DNA from: Acidimicrobiia bacterium
GTDB taxonomy: Bacteria > Acidobacteriota > Terriglobia > Bryobacterales > Bryobacteraceae
Assembly: GCA_016871315.1 (NCBI GenBank)
Contig: VFZE01000056.1
Location: 1-33,431 of the forward strand
Length of the DNA: 33,431 nucleotides
Direction of reading: 5' to 3'
Part shown: positions 8,135 through 16,772 of the stretch, piece after piece
How the letters are laid out: every line of letters begins with the position of its first letter
Position numbering within the stretch: position 1 is the stretch's first letter
The notes under the pieces: model-generated
Database searches by the model: none
What the model was told of the DNA's origin: nothing
What the model saw: the letters and a program-made list of their open reading frames with translations, nothing else
Made by a program: the position numbers and the translations under genes

Positions 8135-10167
8135 CTTTTCGATTGTTGCTCTTGATCGCCCTCGGCCACGCCCTCCGCGCACAACAGGCGTGCGAACCCT
8201 TTACGCTTTGTCTGAGCATGGAGGTAATAAACTCCCTTGACCGCAATGGTTATCCGGATTTGAGTGTCGCCGTGAGTTCCACCACCGTGCTGGGGATTGA
8301 CAACGGCAGGATCGAACTGCGTGGACGCACAGGAGCGTTGACGACCAGCCGCTACACCCGCGAGTTTTTCGGGCCGGTTCGCCCTCGAACGGGGCCGTCG
8401 TCGGTGACCGATCCCCACGCCATTTTCGACCCCGGCTCCGGGCGGTTCTTTGTAGTCGAAGCCGAAGTGGACGCCGGTTGCATCACCGGTTGCACGTATC
8501 TGTATCTGCTGGCTGTGTCAAAGGACTCCTCCCCCTCCACTCTCGATGAAACTAACTGGTATTTCTACTCGTTCGATCGCGGACTGGACATCACCACATC
8601 GGGTGCGCGGCAAACGGAAGATCGCGGTGACTACGATCGACTCTCGATCGCTGGGAATGCACTGGCGATCAGCGCGGACATGAGCGGGCGGGACTATTCG
8701 CCACGGCCTTACAAGTTGCGGATTCTCGACAAATCGCCTCTGTTGAGTGGCTTGCCTCCGCAGCAGTGGCGCGACTATCGCGACATTTCCGGCACCGTGG
8801 CCCGCAATTTCGGGGCGTCGGACCGGTTCTTCGTCGTCAACATGGTACCGAGTGGGCTGGACATTACCGGTATTGTCGATCCGCTCAGCCAGGCGAGAAT
8901 CGACCGGCGCTTCGTACCCATAGAATCGCTCAACCCGGGGCCGGGACGCCAGTTGGGGAGTGGAATTCGCATCATGTCGCTGACCGGACCGAAGACGTCG
9001 CCGGTATATCGGGATGGCAACCTGTGGGTGGTTCGGCCCATAACTACACCGTCCGGCAACGCGGCTTCAGGTCTGTTGTGGATGCAATTGGACCTCACGC
9101 GCTGGCCGGAAGCGCCACGGCTCGTGCAAAGCGGCTTGCTCGCCGAAGCTGGAATCCACTACTACTGCCCCGAGTTGATGGTCGACTCGGCGCGGAACGT
9201 GGTGATCACCTACTCGCGATCGAGCGATTCGGAGTATCCATCGGCCTGGTATACCTGGCGGCGCGCTTCAGACCCTCAAGGAACGCTTCGGTCTTCGGTG
9301 CTGCTGCGCGCAGGCGAGGGACCGTTCGTGATGGGCGCCTCCGGTGGCGTGGCACGGTTCAGTGACTATAACGGAACGACGTTAGACCCCAGCGGAGACT
9401 CGGCGTGGATGATGACGTTGTGGGCCACTCCAAATACACGCGGTGCGTGGCTCAGCCGGTTCGCATTTCAGAGGATCGAGCCGCCTCCGCCCGCGATCAG
9501 TCGGGACGCGATTCGCGACACGGCTTCGGGGCGCGCGCTTGTGGCCGGGGGTGCGTTCATTTCAATATTTGGGTCAGGCTTCGCGCAAAGCGCAACGGAT
9601 TGGTCGCAAGCGATTGGTCCGGAAACCCGGGCGCTTCCCACTCGACTGAATGGTGTCGAGGTTCGTGTAGGTAACATGGGCGCGGTTATACACTATGCCG
9701 GACCCACCCAGATCAACGCATTGCTTCCGCCCAACACACAATTAGGGGCGGCGACCATGGTGGAGGTGGTGAGCGCGACCGGTTCGGCGCGCGCGACCGT
9801 GGCAGTGCAACCGGTGCTGCCTGGATTCTTCACAACCCGAAAGGGAACGCGAGACTACGCGGTAGTCCTCCGCCCGGTTAAGGCAGGCGGAACCCTCGAA
9901 TTATACGCCTCCGGTTTGGGGCCGACGGATCCGCCGTATCCGCCGGGTGAGATTCTCTCTACCTATTATCCATTGCGCGAACCCGGCCGGATGAGAGTTG
10001 ATATAGGAGGCAAGGCGGCAGAGATTCTCTTCGTGGGCTTGGTGGCGCCAGGACTCTACCAAATCAATGTTCGACTCCCGGAGGTCGCGGCCGGGGATCA
10101 AGCTGTCGCGATCACATTAGACGGGGTTGCGTCGCAGCCAAATGTGTTCCTTGAAGTTGCCCCGTAA
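8131..10167 (+). CDS. Secreted protein, unknown N-terminal domain plus TIGR03437 C-terminus (paralogue B)
   Basis: 678 residues. The ATG at 8131 overlaps the preceding TGA and opens a clean signal peptide (MTFRLLLLIALGHALRAQQ). The frame is open upstream to 7375, but that stretch is inside paralogue A in another phase and is not coding. The layout matches paralogue A from end to end: CEPFTLC mirrors CGPLEVC, CITGC mirrors CAPGSC, YLYLLAVSKDSSPSTLDETNW mirrors the corresponding segment there, and the C-terminal module (about 448-678) again has LELYASGLGPTDPPYPPGEIL and GLYQINVRLPEV. This is an old tandem duplication. Divergence is spread over the whole length, so both copies appear to be maintained. 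No enzymatic motif is visible. Confidence 0.82.
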   Translation: MTFRLLLLIALGHALRAQQACEPFTLCLSMEVINSLDRNGYPDLSVAVSSTTVLGIDNGRIELRGRTGALTTSRYTREFFGPVRPRTGPSSVTDPHAIFDPGSGRFFVVEAEVDAGCITGCTYLYLLAVSKDSSPSTLDETNWYFYSFDRGLDITTSGARQTEDRGDYDRLSIAGNALAISADMSGRDYSPRPYKLRILDKSPLLSGLPPQQWRDYRDISGTVARNFGASDRFFVVNMVPSGLDITGIVDPLSQARIDRRFVPIESLNPGPGRQLGSGIRIMSLTGPKTSPVYRDGNLWVVRPITTPSGNAASGLLWMQLDLTRWPEAPRLVQSGLLAEAGIHYYCPELMVDSARNVVITYSRSSDSEYPSAWYTWRRASDPQGTLRSSVLLRAGEGPFVMGASGGVARFSDYNGTTLDPSGDSAWMMTLWATPNTRGAWLSRFAFQRIEPPPPAISRDAIRDTASGRALVAGGAFISIFGSGFAQSATDWSQAIGPETRALPTRLNGVEVRVGNMGAVIHYAGPTQINALLPPNTQLGAATMVEVVSATGSARATVAVQPVLPGFFTTRKGTRDYAVVLRPVKAGGTLELYASGLGPTDPPYPPGEILSTYYPLREPGRMRVDIGGKAAEILFVGLVAPGLYQINVRLPEVAAGDQAVAITLDGVASQPNVFLEVAP

Positions 10168-10321
10168 AAGGAACAATCAGGGAAGCTCTCCCGCTTTGGT
10201 CGTCTAGCACCTGCCGTGGGCGGATCGCCGCAACAGGCAACAGACTTGGGACAGCGTTCGAGGACCGGGAGCGGCATACTCGGAGTTGATCGTGGCTCCG
10301 GCAGATCGGATTGCAGAAAGA

Positions 10322-11083
10322 CTAGCGTGGCTCGAAGGTGACGGTGGACTCCGAGCCGAAGCGTCTGTAATCGGAGTACCGGATGTCCAGCTTCATGCGG
10401 ATGGGGCCGGAGGAGAAAGGGAGCGTGTCGTCGCCGTAGGTGCGGCGCGGGAACCAGTACTTGCCGTCGATCTTGTCGCGGAAGGTGGTGAAGCGCGGGA
10501 AGAGATTCTCCTGCTTGCGTCGCAGGATCTGCGGAACGGCAACGCCTTCTGTCTTCACCACGGAGAAGTCTCGCTTGTCCACCCAGAAGAGGCCGTCGAA
10601 CAGGCGCTGGCCGTCGAGCACCTGGCGGGGGCGCACCTCAAGCACCCAGCAATCGATACCGTCGGACACTTCTTCCCCGCGAGGGCGGGTCTCGTAGAGA
10701 AAGAGCTGATCAGTGGTGAACAGGAACGGCTGGACGTCACGGATGTCGCGGAAATCCTCTTCGGTCAGCCGCAGGCGTTTCAGGTTGTCGACGGGGTGGT
10801 CCGTCATGCGCTCCGTGCGTTCGCCGGATGGGGAGAAGATTACCTCACGCGTCTCGCTGTATTGTCCAGCCGGCGTACCGCGGTGAATCTCTTGAATGAC
10901 GACCTCCTGGCGGTACATGTAGTGCGCGCGGGCTTCGCGGTTTTCGGTTTCCTTCTCCGCCACGCGGCGCGCCAGGTTGGAAGGCTGCGCCAGGCAGGGG
11001 ACGGGCACGATCATCGATACTAAGATGGTGCCGACCAGCAGCCTGCGCCGTGTCCTGCCCGTAGTGTGGCTGCTGGGATGCAT
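10322..11083 (-). CDS. Secreted protein of unknown function
   Basis: 253 residues. From the ATG at 11083 there is a signal peptide with a basic start (GRTRRR), a hydrophobic core LLVGTILVSMIVPVP and a CLAQ sequence near residue 32. AGGAA nine bases before that ATG supports it, and the next internal ATG (11014) would leave too short a signal. The mature part begins with a charged helix (LARRVAEKETENREARAHYMYRQEVVIQEI) and continues as alternating strands, e.g. GRTYGDD and PIRMKLDIRYSDYRRFGSESTVTFEP, which resembles LolA/outer-membrane-lipoprotein-sorting-like sheets seen in many acidobacterial secreted proteins. I do not recognise the exact family. The 5' end overlaps the divergent protease gene. 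Confidence 0.7.
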   Translation of the reverse strand: MHPSSHTTGRTRRRLLVGTILVSMIVPVPCLAQPSNLARRVAEKETENREARAHYMYRQEVVIQEIHRGTPAGQYSETREVIFSPSGERTERMTDHPVDNLKRLRLTEEDFRDIRDVQPFLFTTDQLFLYETRPRGEEVSDGIDCWVLEVRPRQVLDGQRLFDGLFWVDKRDFSVVKTEGVAVPQILRRKQENLFPRFTTFRDKIDGKYWFPRRTYGDDTLPFSSGPIRMKLDIRYSDYRRFGSESTVTFEPR

Positions 11084-11957
11084 TGCGGCGTTCCTATATG
11101 CCCAAAACCAGCATATCCCGGCGATGGTTGCCGTGCCGATGGGGCTGGCATTTCTGATCGAGATCTCGCTCTATCTCGGGGTGCGCCAGCTGGCCGCATT
11201 TCCGCCTTTGGCCGTGGCGGCAACGGCAGTGGTTCCCTACGGAATCTACGCCGCTGCGACTGGCAAGTTCGCGCTGTGGCAGGCCTCGCTGCTGGCGCTG
11301 CTGGTGCTGATGGCGTGCACGATGTTGCAGTTGAGCCCCAAGGCCGGGCTCGATGTGGTTTTTCTCGTCTTCATGGGCGCGGTGTATCTCGCAAAACCGT
11401 TTCGCGCGATTTACATGGATCCGGTGGAGAGCCTGCGTGTGGATACGCTGGGCCAGCTGATGTGGATCAGGGTGGGCGTTGCGGCGTTCCTGCGCAACCG
11501 GCCGGGATTGGAGACAGGTTTAGGGTTCTGGCCCAGCCGAAAGGAATGGGAAACAGGGGCGAAATTCTTCCTTTACTTCGTGCCGTTTGGGCTGGGGCTT
11601 GCGGCGCTGCTCGGTTACCCGCAGTTCGGCCTGGACGCCAACTGGTGGTGGAAGGCTCCGGCCACCTTTGCCGGGATTTTCTTTGTTGTGGCGCTGGCGG
11701 AGGAGTTTTTCTTTCGCGGCGTGCTCCAGCGAAGGCTGACGCAGTGGACGACGCCGTTGACGGGACTCTGCGTTGCCAGCGTGGCGTTCGGGCTGGTTCA
11801 TCTGCCGTTCCGCGGCTTCCCAAACTGGCGTCATGTCATATTGGCCACAGTCCTCGGACTGTTTCTCGGCAAGGCGTTTCAGACAGCCGGCGGGATCCGG
11901 GCGGCGATGGTGGCGCATGCGCTTGTTGTAGCGCTCTGGCAAGTGGTTTTCTTGTAA
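11025..11957 (+). CDS. CPBP family intramembrane metalloprotease (CAAX protease/bacteriocin-immunity type)
   Basis: 310 residues with about eight hydrophobic helices. The three diagnostic motifs of the ABI/CPBP family are all present in the C-terminal half: AEEFFFRGVLQ (EExxxR, near residues 225-235), FGLVHLPF (FxxxH) and AMVAHALV (third motif with His). These glutamates and histidines form the membrane-embedded metal site that cleaves substrates near the membrane surface; members process prenylated proteins or act in bacteriocin immunity and envelope maturation. The substrate cannot be predicted. The ATG at 11025 has no ribosome-binding site; a GTG at 11064 is an alternative. With the ATG the gene overlaps the divergent gene by 59 bases at the 5' ends. 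Confidence 0.88.
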   Translation: MVPTSSLRRVLPVVWLLGCIAAFLYAQNQHIPAMVAVPMGLAFLIEISLYLGVRQLAAFPPLAVAATAVVPYGIYAAATGKFALWQASLLALLVLMACTMLQLSPKAGLDVVFLVFMGAVYLAKPFRAIYMDPVESLRVDTLGQLMWIRVGVAAFLRNRPGLETGLGFWPSRKEWETGAKFFLYFVPFGLGLAALLGYPQFGLDANWWWKAPATFAGIFFVVALAEEFFFRGVLQRRLTQWTTPLTGLCVASVAFGLVHLPFRGFPNWRHVILATVLGLFLGKAFQTAGGIRAAMVAHALVVALWQVVFL

Positions 11958-11986
11958 ACTACAGAGCAAGGGCTAGTCTGTCCCAG

Positions 11987-11995
11987 GGAGGTGAT
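11987..11995 (+). promoter_or_regulatory. Extended Shine-Dalgarno that decides the DUF1501 start
   Basis: GGAGGTGAT matches nine consecutive bases of the extended anti-Shine-Dalgarno complement. It is correctly spaced for the ATG at 12000 but overlaps the GTG at 11991 and the ATG at 11994, which therefore are unlikely starts even though they are in frame. Confidence 0.75.
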
Positions 11996-11999
11996 GCCT

Positions 12000-13382
12000 A
12001 TGTTTCGTCTGGACGCCGATCGCGCGGTGGAGTTCTGTGACGGTTTGCGGCGCCGGGACTTTCTGCACGCCGGCACCTTGCCCTTGCTCGGGCTGGGGCT
12101 GCAGCAGATGTTCGGTTTGAAGGCGCTGGGCGCCGTCGATCAGAAGAAGAAGGAAACCAACTGCATCCTGCTGATGCTGGTGGGCGGGCCGTCGCAGCTG
12201 GACACCTGGGACATGAAGCCCAATGCGCCCATTGAGATCCGCGGGCCATACAAGCCGATCAAAACCAACGTCAGCGGCATCGAGATTTCCGAGAATTTCC
12301 CGCGGATGGCAAAGCATGCCGACAAGTACGCGCTGGTGCGCAGTGTCTATCACACCGCCGCCGCGGTGCATGATACCGGGCATCAGATGATGCAGACCGG
12401 AAGGCTGTTTCAAGGAGGCGTCGAGCATCCGCACTTCGGATGCGTGCTGGGCAAGCTGAAGGGTCCGAAGGGAGACGTTCCGCCGCATGTGCTGCTACCG
12501 CGCCCGATCGGCAACACGGGCGGCAACATGCCCCACGGGCAAAACGCGGGTTTCCTGGGAAAGATGTACGACCCGTTTGTGCTGAACGCCGATCCTGCAG
12601 ACCCGAACTTCCGCGTACCCGACATGCTGCCGCCCGATTACCTGAGCGCGCTGCGCGTGGACCGGCGCAAGAACTGGCGCGAGCTGGTGGACAAGGAAGT
12701 CAGCAAGTTTGAAACCTCGCAGGATGCGCGGCTGCTGGATTCCACCTTTCATCAGGCCTACACGCTGATGTCGTCGCAAAAGGCGCGGGAGGCGTTTGAG
12801 CTGCACCGGGAGCCGGAGAAGATACGCGAGAAGTACGGCATGAACCGGTTCGGGCAGAGCTGCCTGCTGGCGCGGCGGATGATCGAGGCCGGCGTGCGGT
12901 TTGTGACGATCAATATGTTTGAGACGGTGTTCGATGAGATTACCTGGGACATACACGGGTCGAAGCCGTTCAGCCCGATCAGCTGCTACAAGGACCTGGT
13001 GGGGCCGATGTTCGATATGGCGTATTCGTCGCTGCTCGAGGACCTGCACGACCGCGGTTTGTTGAGCGAGACGATGGTAGTGGGCTTCGGCGAGTTCGGG
13101 CGGACACCGAAGGTGAACCCCGCGGGCGGACGCGACCACTGGCCGCAGTGCTGGACGGTGCTGATGGGCGGCGGACCGCTGAAGGGCGGGCAGGTTGTCG
13201 GTTCCTCCGACGATATCGGCGGATTCCCGAAGGACAATCCGGTGACGCCGGCGATGATCGCGGCCACCGTTTATAAAGGTCTCGGGATTGATCTCGAGAC
13301 AGAGCTGCCGGGCGCGCAAGGGCGGCCGATTCCGCTGGTCGACCGCGGCAATGAACCAATGCACCAGTTGTTTGTTGGATGA
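12000..13382 (+). CDS. DUF1501 family protein, Tat-type N-terminus (first copy)
   Basis: 460 residues from the ATG at 12000, chosen on the ribosome-binding site. An RRRDF motif at 17-21 followed by a hydrophobic stretch (LHAGTLPLLGLGLQQMFG) marks a twin-arginine export signal set a little inside the N-terminus, as is normal for this family. DUF1501 proteins belong to the alkaline-phosphatase/sulfatase superfamily. Visible family motifs are LMLVGGPSQLDTWDMKP, the HDTGHQMMQTGR segment, VGFGEFGRTPKVN, and a C-terminal GGRDHWPQCWTVLMGGG. Such proteins are nearly always paired with DUF1549/DUF1553 or DUF1800 proteins; the enzymatic activity is unproven. The stop codon overlaps the next gene (ATGA), making this the first gene of a four-gene operon. 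Confidence 0.92.
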   Translation: MFRLDADRAVEFCDGLRRRDFLHAGTLPLLGLGLQQMFGLKALGAVDQKKKETNCILLMLVGGPSQLDTWDMKPNAPIEIRGPYKPIKTNVSGIEISENFPRMAKHADKYALVRSVYHTAAAVHDTGHQMMQTGRLFQGGVEHPHFGCVLGKLKGPKGDVPPHVLLPRPIGNTGGNMPHGQNAGFLGKMYDPFVLNADPADPNFRVPDMLPPDYLSALRVDRRKNWRELVDKEVSKFETSQDARLLDSTFHQAYTLMSSQKAREAFELHREPEKIREKYGMNRFGQSCLLARRMIEAGVRFVTINMFETVFDEITWDIHGSKPFSPISCYKDLVGPMFDMAYSSLLEDLHDRGLLSETMVVGFGEFGRTPKVNPAGGRDHWPQCWTVLMGGGPLKGGQVVGSSDDIGGFPKDNPVTPAMIAATVYKGLGIDLETELPGAQGRPIPLVDRGNEPMHQLFVG

Positions 13383-15814
13383 CGATGAGATTCCTGATTT
13401 TTCTCCTACCGGCCTTGCTGGCCGCACAGCAGCTTTCCATCCTGCCTGCCTCCGTGGAATTGACCCACCGCGAGGCGCGGCACCAGTTGATCGCGGAAGC
13501 CGTCCGCGGCGGCTATCAGCAGGACCTGACGCGGCAGGCAGAGTGGAGTTCGTCGAATGAAGCGGTAGCGAAGGTGGACGCCAAGGGCATCGTCACGCCG
13601 GCCGGCGACGGAGAGGCGGTCATCACCGCTGTGTCCAGCGGCGCTAAGGCGACGGCGCGCGTGAAGGTGAGCGGCTACGCGGCCCCGTTTACGTGGAGCT
13701 TTTCCGGACACGTCATCCCGGTGCTGACCAAAATGGGCTGCAACCAGGGTGCATGCCACGGGGCGTTGGCCGGCAAGAACGGCTTCAAGCTGACGCTGCG
13801 CGGTTACGATCCCGAGGTGGACTACGACACGTTAACACGGCAGGCGGCCGGACGCCGCGTTTCTCTCGCTGATCCGGCGGCGAGCCTCCTGCTTAAGAAG
13901 GCGACTTTCGCGCTGCCGCATGGCGGCGGCAAGCGCTTCTCGACATCGATGCTCGAATACCGCGTGATTCAGGAATGGATCGCCAACGGGGCTAAGGCGC
14001 CGCAGGCCAACGATCCGGTAGTGACCGGCCTGGAAGTTTATCCGAAGAGTGCGATCCTCAAGCCCGGCGATGAGCAGCAGCTTGTGGTTCGCGCGCGCTA
14101 CAGCGACGGGCGGGTGCAGGATGTGACGAGGTGGACCAAGTTCAGCTCATCGAGCGAAGGCGTGGCGCTGGTGGACGACAGCGGGCGCGTGAAGGTGACC
14201 GGAGCGGGAGAAGCGGCGATCACGCTGTGGTATTCCAGCCGCGTGCTTTATGCGCGCGTCACTTCGCCCTTTGAGAATCAGGTCTCGGCGGCCGACTATC
14301 AGCATTTCCAGCCCCGCAATTACATTGATGAGTTGGCGCTGACGAAGTGGAAGAGTCTGAAGTTGGCTCCCTCCAAGTCCGCGTCCGACGCCGCGTTTCT
14401 GCGCCGCGCCTATCTCGATGCGGCGGGCATCTTGCCCACCGCCGAAGAGGTGGAGATTTTCTTAAACGACACGGCACCGGATAAGCGTGCGGGGGCCATT
14501 GAAAGGCTGCTTCGCCGCGATGAGTACGCCGATTACTGGGCGTACAAGTGGAGCGACCTGCTGCTGGTGAGCTCGCGCAAGTTGCGCCCCAACGCGATGT
14601 GGGCCTTCTATCACTGGATCCGCGATTCGGTGAAAGAGAACAAGCCGTGGGACAAGTTTTCCAGGGAGATATTTACCGGCTCCGGCTCCAGCCGCGAGAA
14701 CGGCGCGCTCAACTATTTCGTGCTGCACAAGGACACCGTGGCGCTGGCGGAAAACGTCACGCAAGCGTTTCTAGGCCAGCGGCTTACCTGCGCGCGCTGC
14801 CATAACCACCCGCTGGAGAAATGGACGCAGACGCAGTACTACCAGTTCGCGAACCTGTTCTCGCGGGTGGGTCAGAAAAACGGCGACCGGGCCGGGGAAA
14901 CCGTGATCTACGCCAAGGCGGCGGGCGACATTAATCATCCGCGGCTGCTGCGGCCGCTGGCGCCGACGCCGCTGGATGGGAAGTCCATGCCGCTCGATGC
15001 CGCGGCGGACCGGCGGATGCATTTCGCCGAATGGCTGACCAGTCCCGATAACGAATACTTCGCGCGCAACATCGTCAACCGCGTCTGGGGCTCGATCATG
15101 GGCCGCGGCCTGGTGGATCCGATCGACGATGTGCGGGCAACCAATCCCGCATCGAACGAAGAGCTGTTCGACGCCGTGGTGAAGGATTTCGTTCGCGGCG
15201 GGTTCGACATCAAGCGGCTGATCCGCACGATCATGAACTCGGCCACTTACCAGCTGAGCTCGGAAGCCAACGCCACCAACCAGGCCGACAACATTTTCTA
15301 CTCGAAGTACATCGTGAAGCGGCTGCCGGCGGAGGTGATTCTGGACGCCATGTCGCATGTGACGGGCGTGCCAACGGCATTCTCCGGTTACCCGGCGGGC
15401 ACGCGTGCGATGCAGCTGCCCGACGTGCGCGTGCAGTCGCGCTTCCTGAGCGTCTTCGGGCGGCCGGAGCGCATCATCTGCGATGCGGGCGAGCGCAGCC
15501 AGGACCCGAGCATTTCGCAAGCGCTGCACGTCATCAACGGCGACACGCTGAACAAGAAGCTGAGCGCCGCTGATGGCTACGTGGCGCTATTCCAGAGGCT
15601 GGGCCTGTCGGATTCGCGCGTGCTGGAGCACTTGATGCTTTCGGCCTATGGGCGATATCCGGCTGAGGAAGAGCGCAAGCAGATGCTGGATGCGCTGAAC
15701 AAAGCGCGCGTCAGCGGCACCACATCGGAAGCTGCGAAGGAAGCGCGGCGGCAGGCGATGGAAGACATGGTTTGGGCGATGCTGACGAGCAAGGAGTTTC
15801 TGTTTAACCACTGA
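13379..15814 (+). CDS. Exported Big_2/DUF1549/DUF1553 protein with heme-type cysteine motifs
   Basis: 811 residues. A signal peptide (MRFLIFLLPALLAAQQ) begins at the first or third codon. Order of parts: Big_2-type Ig domain (~20-100); a short cytochrome-like segment with a CNQGACHG motif (C121, C126, H127); a second Big_2 domain (~217-299) with LKPGDEQQLVVRARYSDGR; DUF1549 (~315-500), which contains a standard CARCH heme-binding motif (C471, C474, H475); and DUF1553 (~545-800) with EYFARNIVNRVWGSIMGRGLVDPIDD. The first Cys motif has four residues between the cysteines, as is usual for this Ig-containing subgroup; the second is a true CxxCH. This architecture is typical of Planctomycetes, Verrucomicrobia and Acidobacteria. 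It may be a periplasmic electron-transfer or redox partner of the DUF1501 protein, but no activity is established. Confidence 0.9.
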   Translation: MTMRFLIFLLPALLAAQQLSILPASVELTHREARHQLIAEAVRGGYQQDLTRQAEWSSSNEAVAKVDAKGIVTPAGDGEAVITAVSSGAKATARVKVSGYAAPFTWSFSGHVIPVLTKMGCNQGACHGALAGKNGFKLTLRGYDPEVDYDTLTRQAAGRRVSLADPAASLLLKKATFALPHGGGKRFSTSMLEYRVIQEWIANGAKAPQANDPVVTGLEVYPKSAILKPGDEQQLVVRARYSDGRVQDVTRWTKFSSSSEGVALVDDSGRVKVTGAGEAAITLWYSSRVLYARVTSPFENQVSAADYQHFQPRNYIDELALTKWKSLKLAPSKSASDAAFLRRAYLDAAGILPTAEEVEIFLNDTAPDKRAGAIERLLRRDEYADYWAYKWSDLLLVSSRKLRPNAMWAFYHWIRDSVKENKPWDKFSREIFTGSGSSRENGALNYFVLHKDTVALAENVTQAFLGQRLTCARCHNHPLEKWTQTQYYQFANLFSRVGQKNGDRAGETVIYAKAAGDINHPRLLRPLAPTPLDGKSMPLDAAADRRMHFAEWLTSPDNEYFARNIVNRVWGSIMGRGLVDPIDDVRATNPASNEELFDAVVKDFVRGGFDIKRLIRTIMNSATYQLSSEANATNQADNIFYSKYIVKRLPAEVILDAMSHVTGVPTAFSGYPAGTRAMQLPDVRVQSRFLSVFGRPERIICDAGERSQDPSISQALHVINGDTLNKKLSAADGYVALFQRLGLSDSRVLEHLMLSAYGRYPAEEERKQMLDALNKARVSGTTSEAAKEARRQAMEDMVWAMLTSKEFLFNH

Positions 15815-16767
15815 TGAGAGCCGCCGTTCTATTATGCGCGTTCGCCTCGCTGGCGCAGCCTGCGGCAAAGCAGGTTTATTCGATGGCCTGGCATCCGGGC
15901 GGCGCGCAACTGGCGCTGGGACGTTATCAGGAAGTGGCGCTTGTGGATGGGCGCATGCAACCATCCGGCGCCGCGCTGACCGGTCACGCCGACGCCGTGC
16001 GCGCGGTTGCGTTTTCCTCTGACGGCAAACTGCTGGCCGCGGGCGGTGGATTGCCGGGCAAGCAGGGCGAGGTGAAGATCTGGGATCTGTCCCGGCGCCA
16101 GGTGACGGCGAACGTTCAAGGCCACGACGACTGCATCTACGCCGTGGCATTTTCCCCGGACGGGAAGATGCTGGCCACGGCATCCTACGACAAGCTGATC
16201 AAGCTCTGGGATCCGGCGACGGGCAAGGAGATCCGCACGCTCACCGACCACATCGACGCGGTCTACGCGCTGGAGTTCACGCCCGACGGGCGGCGGCTGA
16301 TTTCCGGGGCCGCCGACCGCAGCGTGAAGGTGTGGAACCCGGCGACCGGGGAGCGGCTGTACACGATGAGCGAGCCGCTGGACGGCATCAACGCGATCGC
16401 CGTGGATCCGACGGGTACGCTGGTGGCCGCGGGTGGCATCGACAAGTCGATCCGCATCTGGAAGCTGGAATCGAACTCGGCCACGCTGCTGCAATCCTTG
16501 ATGGCGCATGAGGACGCGATTTTGAAGCTGGCCTGGTCGCCCGACGGCAAGACGCTGGTTTCCGCCGCCGCCGACCGCACGGTGAAATTGCTGCGCGCCT
16601 CCGATTTGCGCGAAGTGAAGGTACTGCGGGATCAGCCGGATTGGGTGCACGGGCTCGCGTTTTCCCCTGACGGCAAGACACTGTCCATCGCATGCTTTGA
16701 CGGAACGCTGGCGGCTCACGCGAGCAGCGAGCTGACAGGCTCCGCGACGCAGCGGGCCGGGAGGTAA
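15814..16767 (+). CDS. Exported WD40-repeat protein, seven-bladed propeller
   Basis: 317 residues. The start shares one base with the previous stop (TGATG). The N-terminus (MRAAVLLCAFASLAQPA) is a short signal peptide. Seven WD40 units can be counted, for example AVRAVAFSSDGKLLAAGG...VKIWDL, AVYALEFTPDGRRLISGAADRSVKVWNP and AILKLAWSPDGKTLVSAAADRTVKLL, enough to close one propeller with almost nothing left over. Propellers of this type are protein-interaction scaffolds. Its place between the cytochrome-like and the PPC gene suggests it holds the products of this operon together in the periplasm; that is inference. Confidence 0.9.
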   Translation: MRAAVLLCAFASLAQPAAKQVYSMAWHPGGAQLALGRYQEVALVDGRMQPSGAALTGHADAVRAVAFSSDGKLLAAGGGLPGKQGEVKIWDLSRRQVTANVQGHDDCIYAVAFSPDGKMLATASYDKLIKLWDPATGKEIRTLTDHIDAVYALEFTPDGRRLISGAADRSVKVWNPATGERLYTMSEPLDGINAIAVDPTGTLVAAGGIDKSIRIWKLESNSATLLQSLMAHEDAILKLAWSPDGKTLVSAAADRTVKLLRASDLREVKVLRDQPDWVHGLAFSPDGKTLSIACFDGTLAAHASSELTGSATQRAGR

Positions 16768-16772
16768 CTTTT

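Noticed and set aside
10187-10200. Small hairpin (GGGA...TCCC) between two convergent genes as a terminator
   Set aside because: Only four base pairs and no following T-run in either direction.
10286-11023. Plus-strand frame of 245 residues opposite the secreted protein gene
   Set aside because: It is antisense to a gene with a signal peptide and ribosome site, and shows no recognisable domain.
12495-13427. Minus-strand frame of 310 residues opposite the first DUF1501 gene
   Set aside because: His/Arg/Gln-rich antisense shadow of a strongly recognisable coding region.
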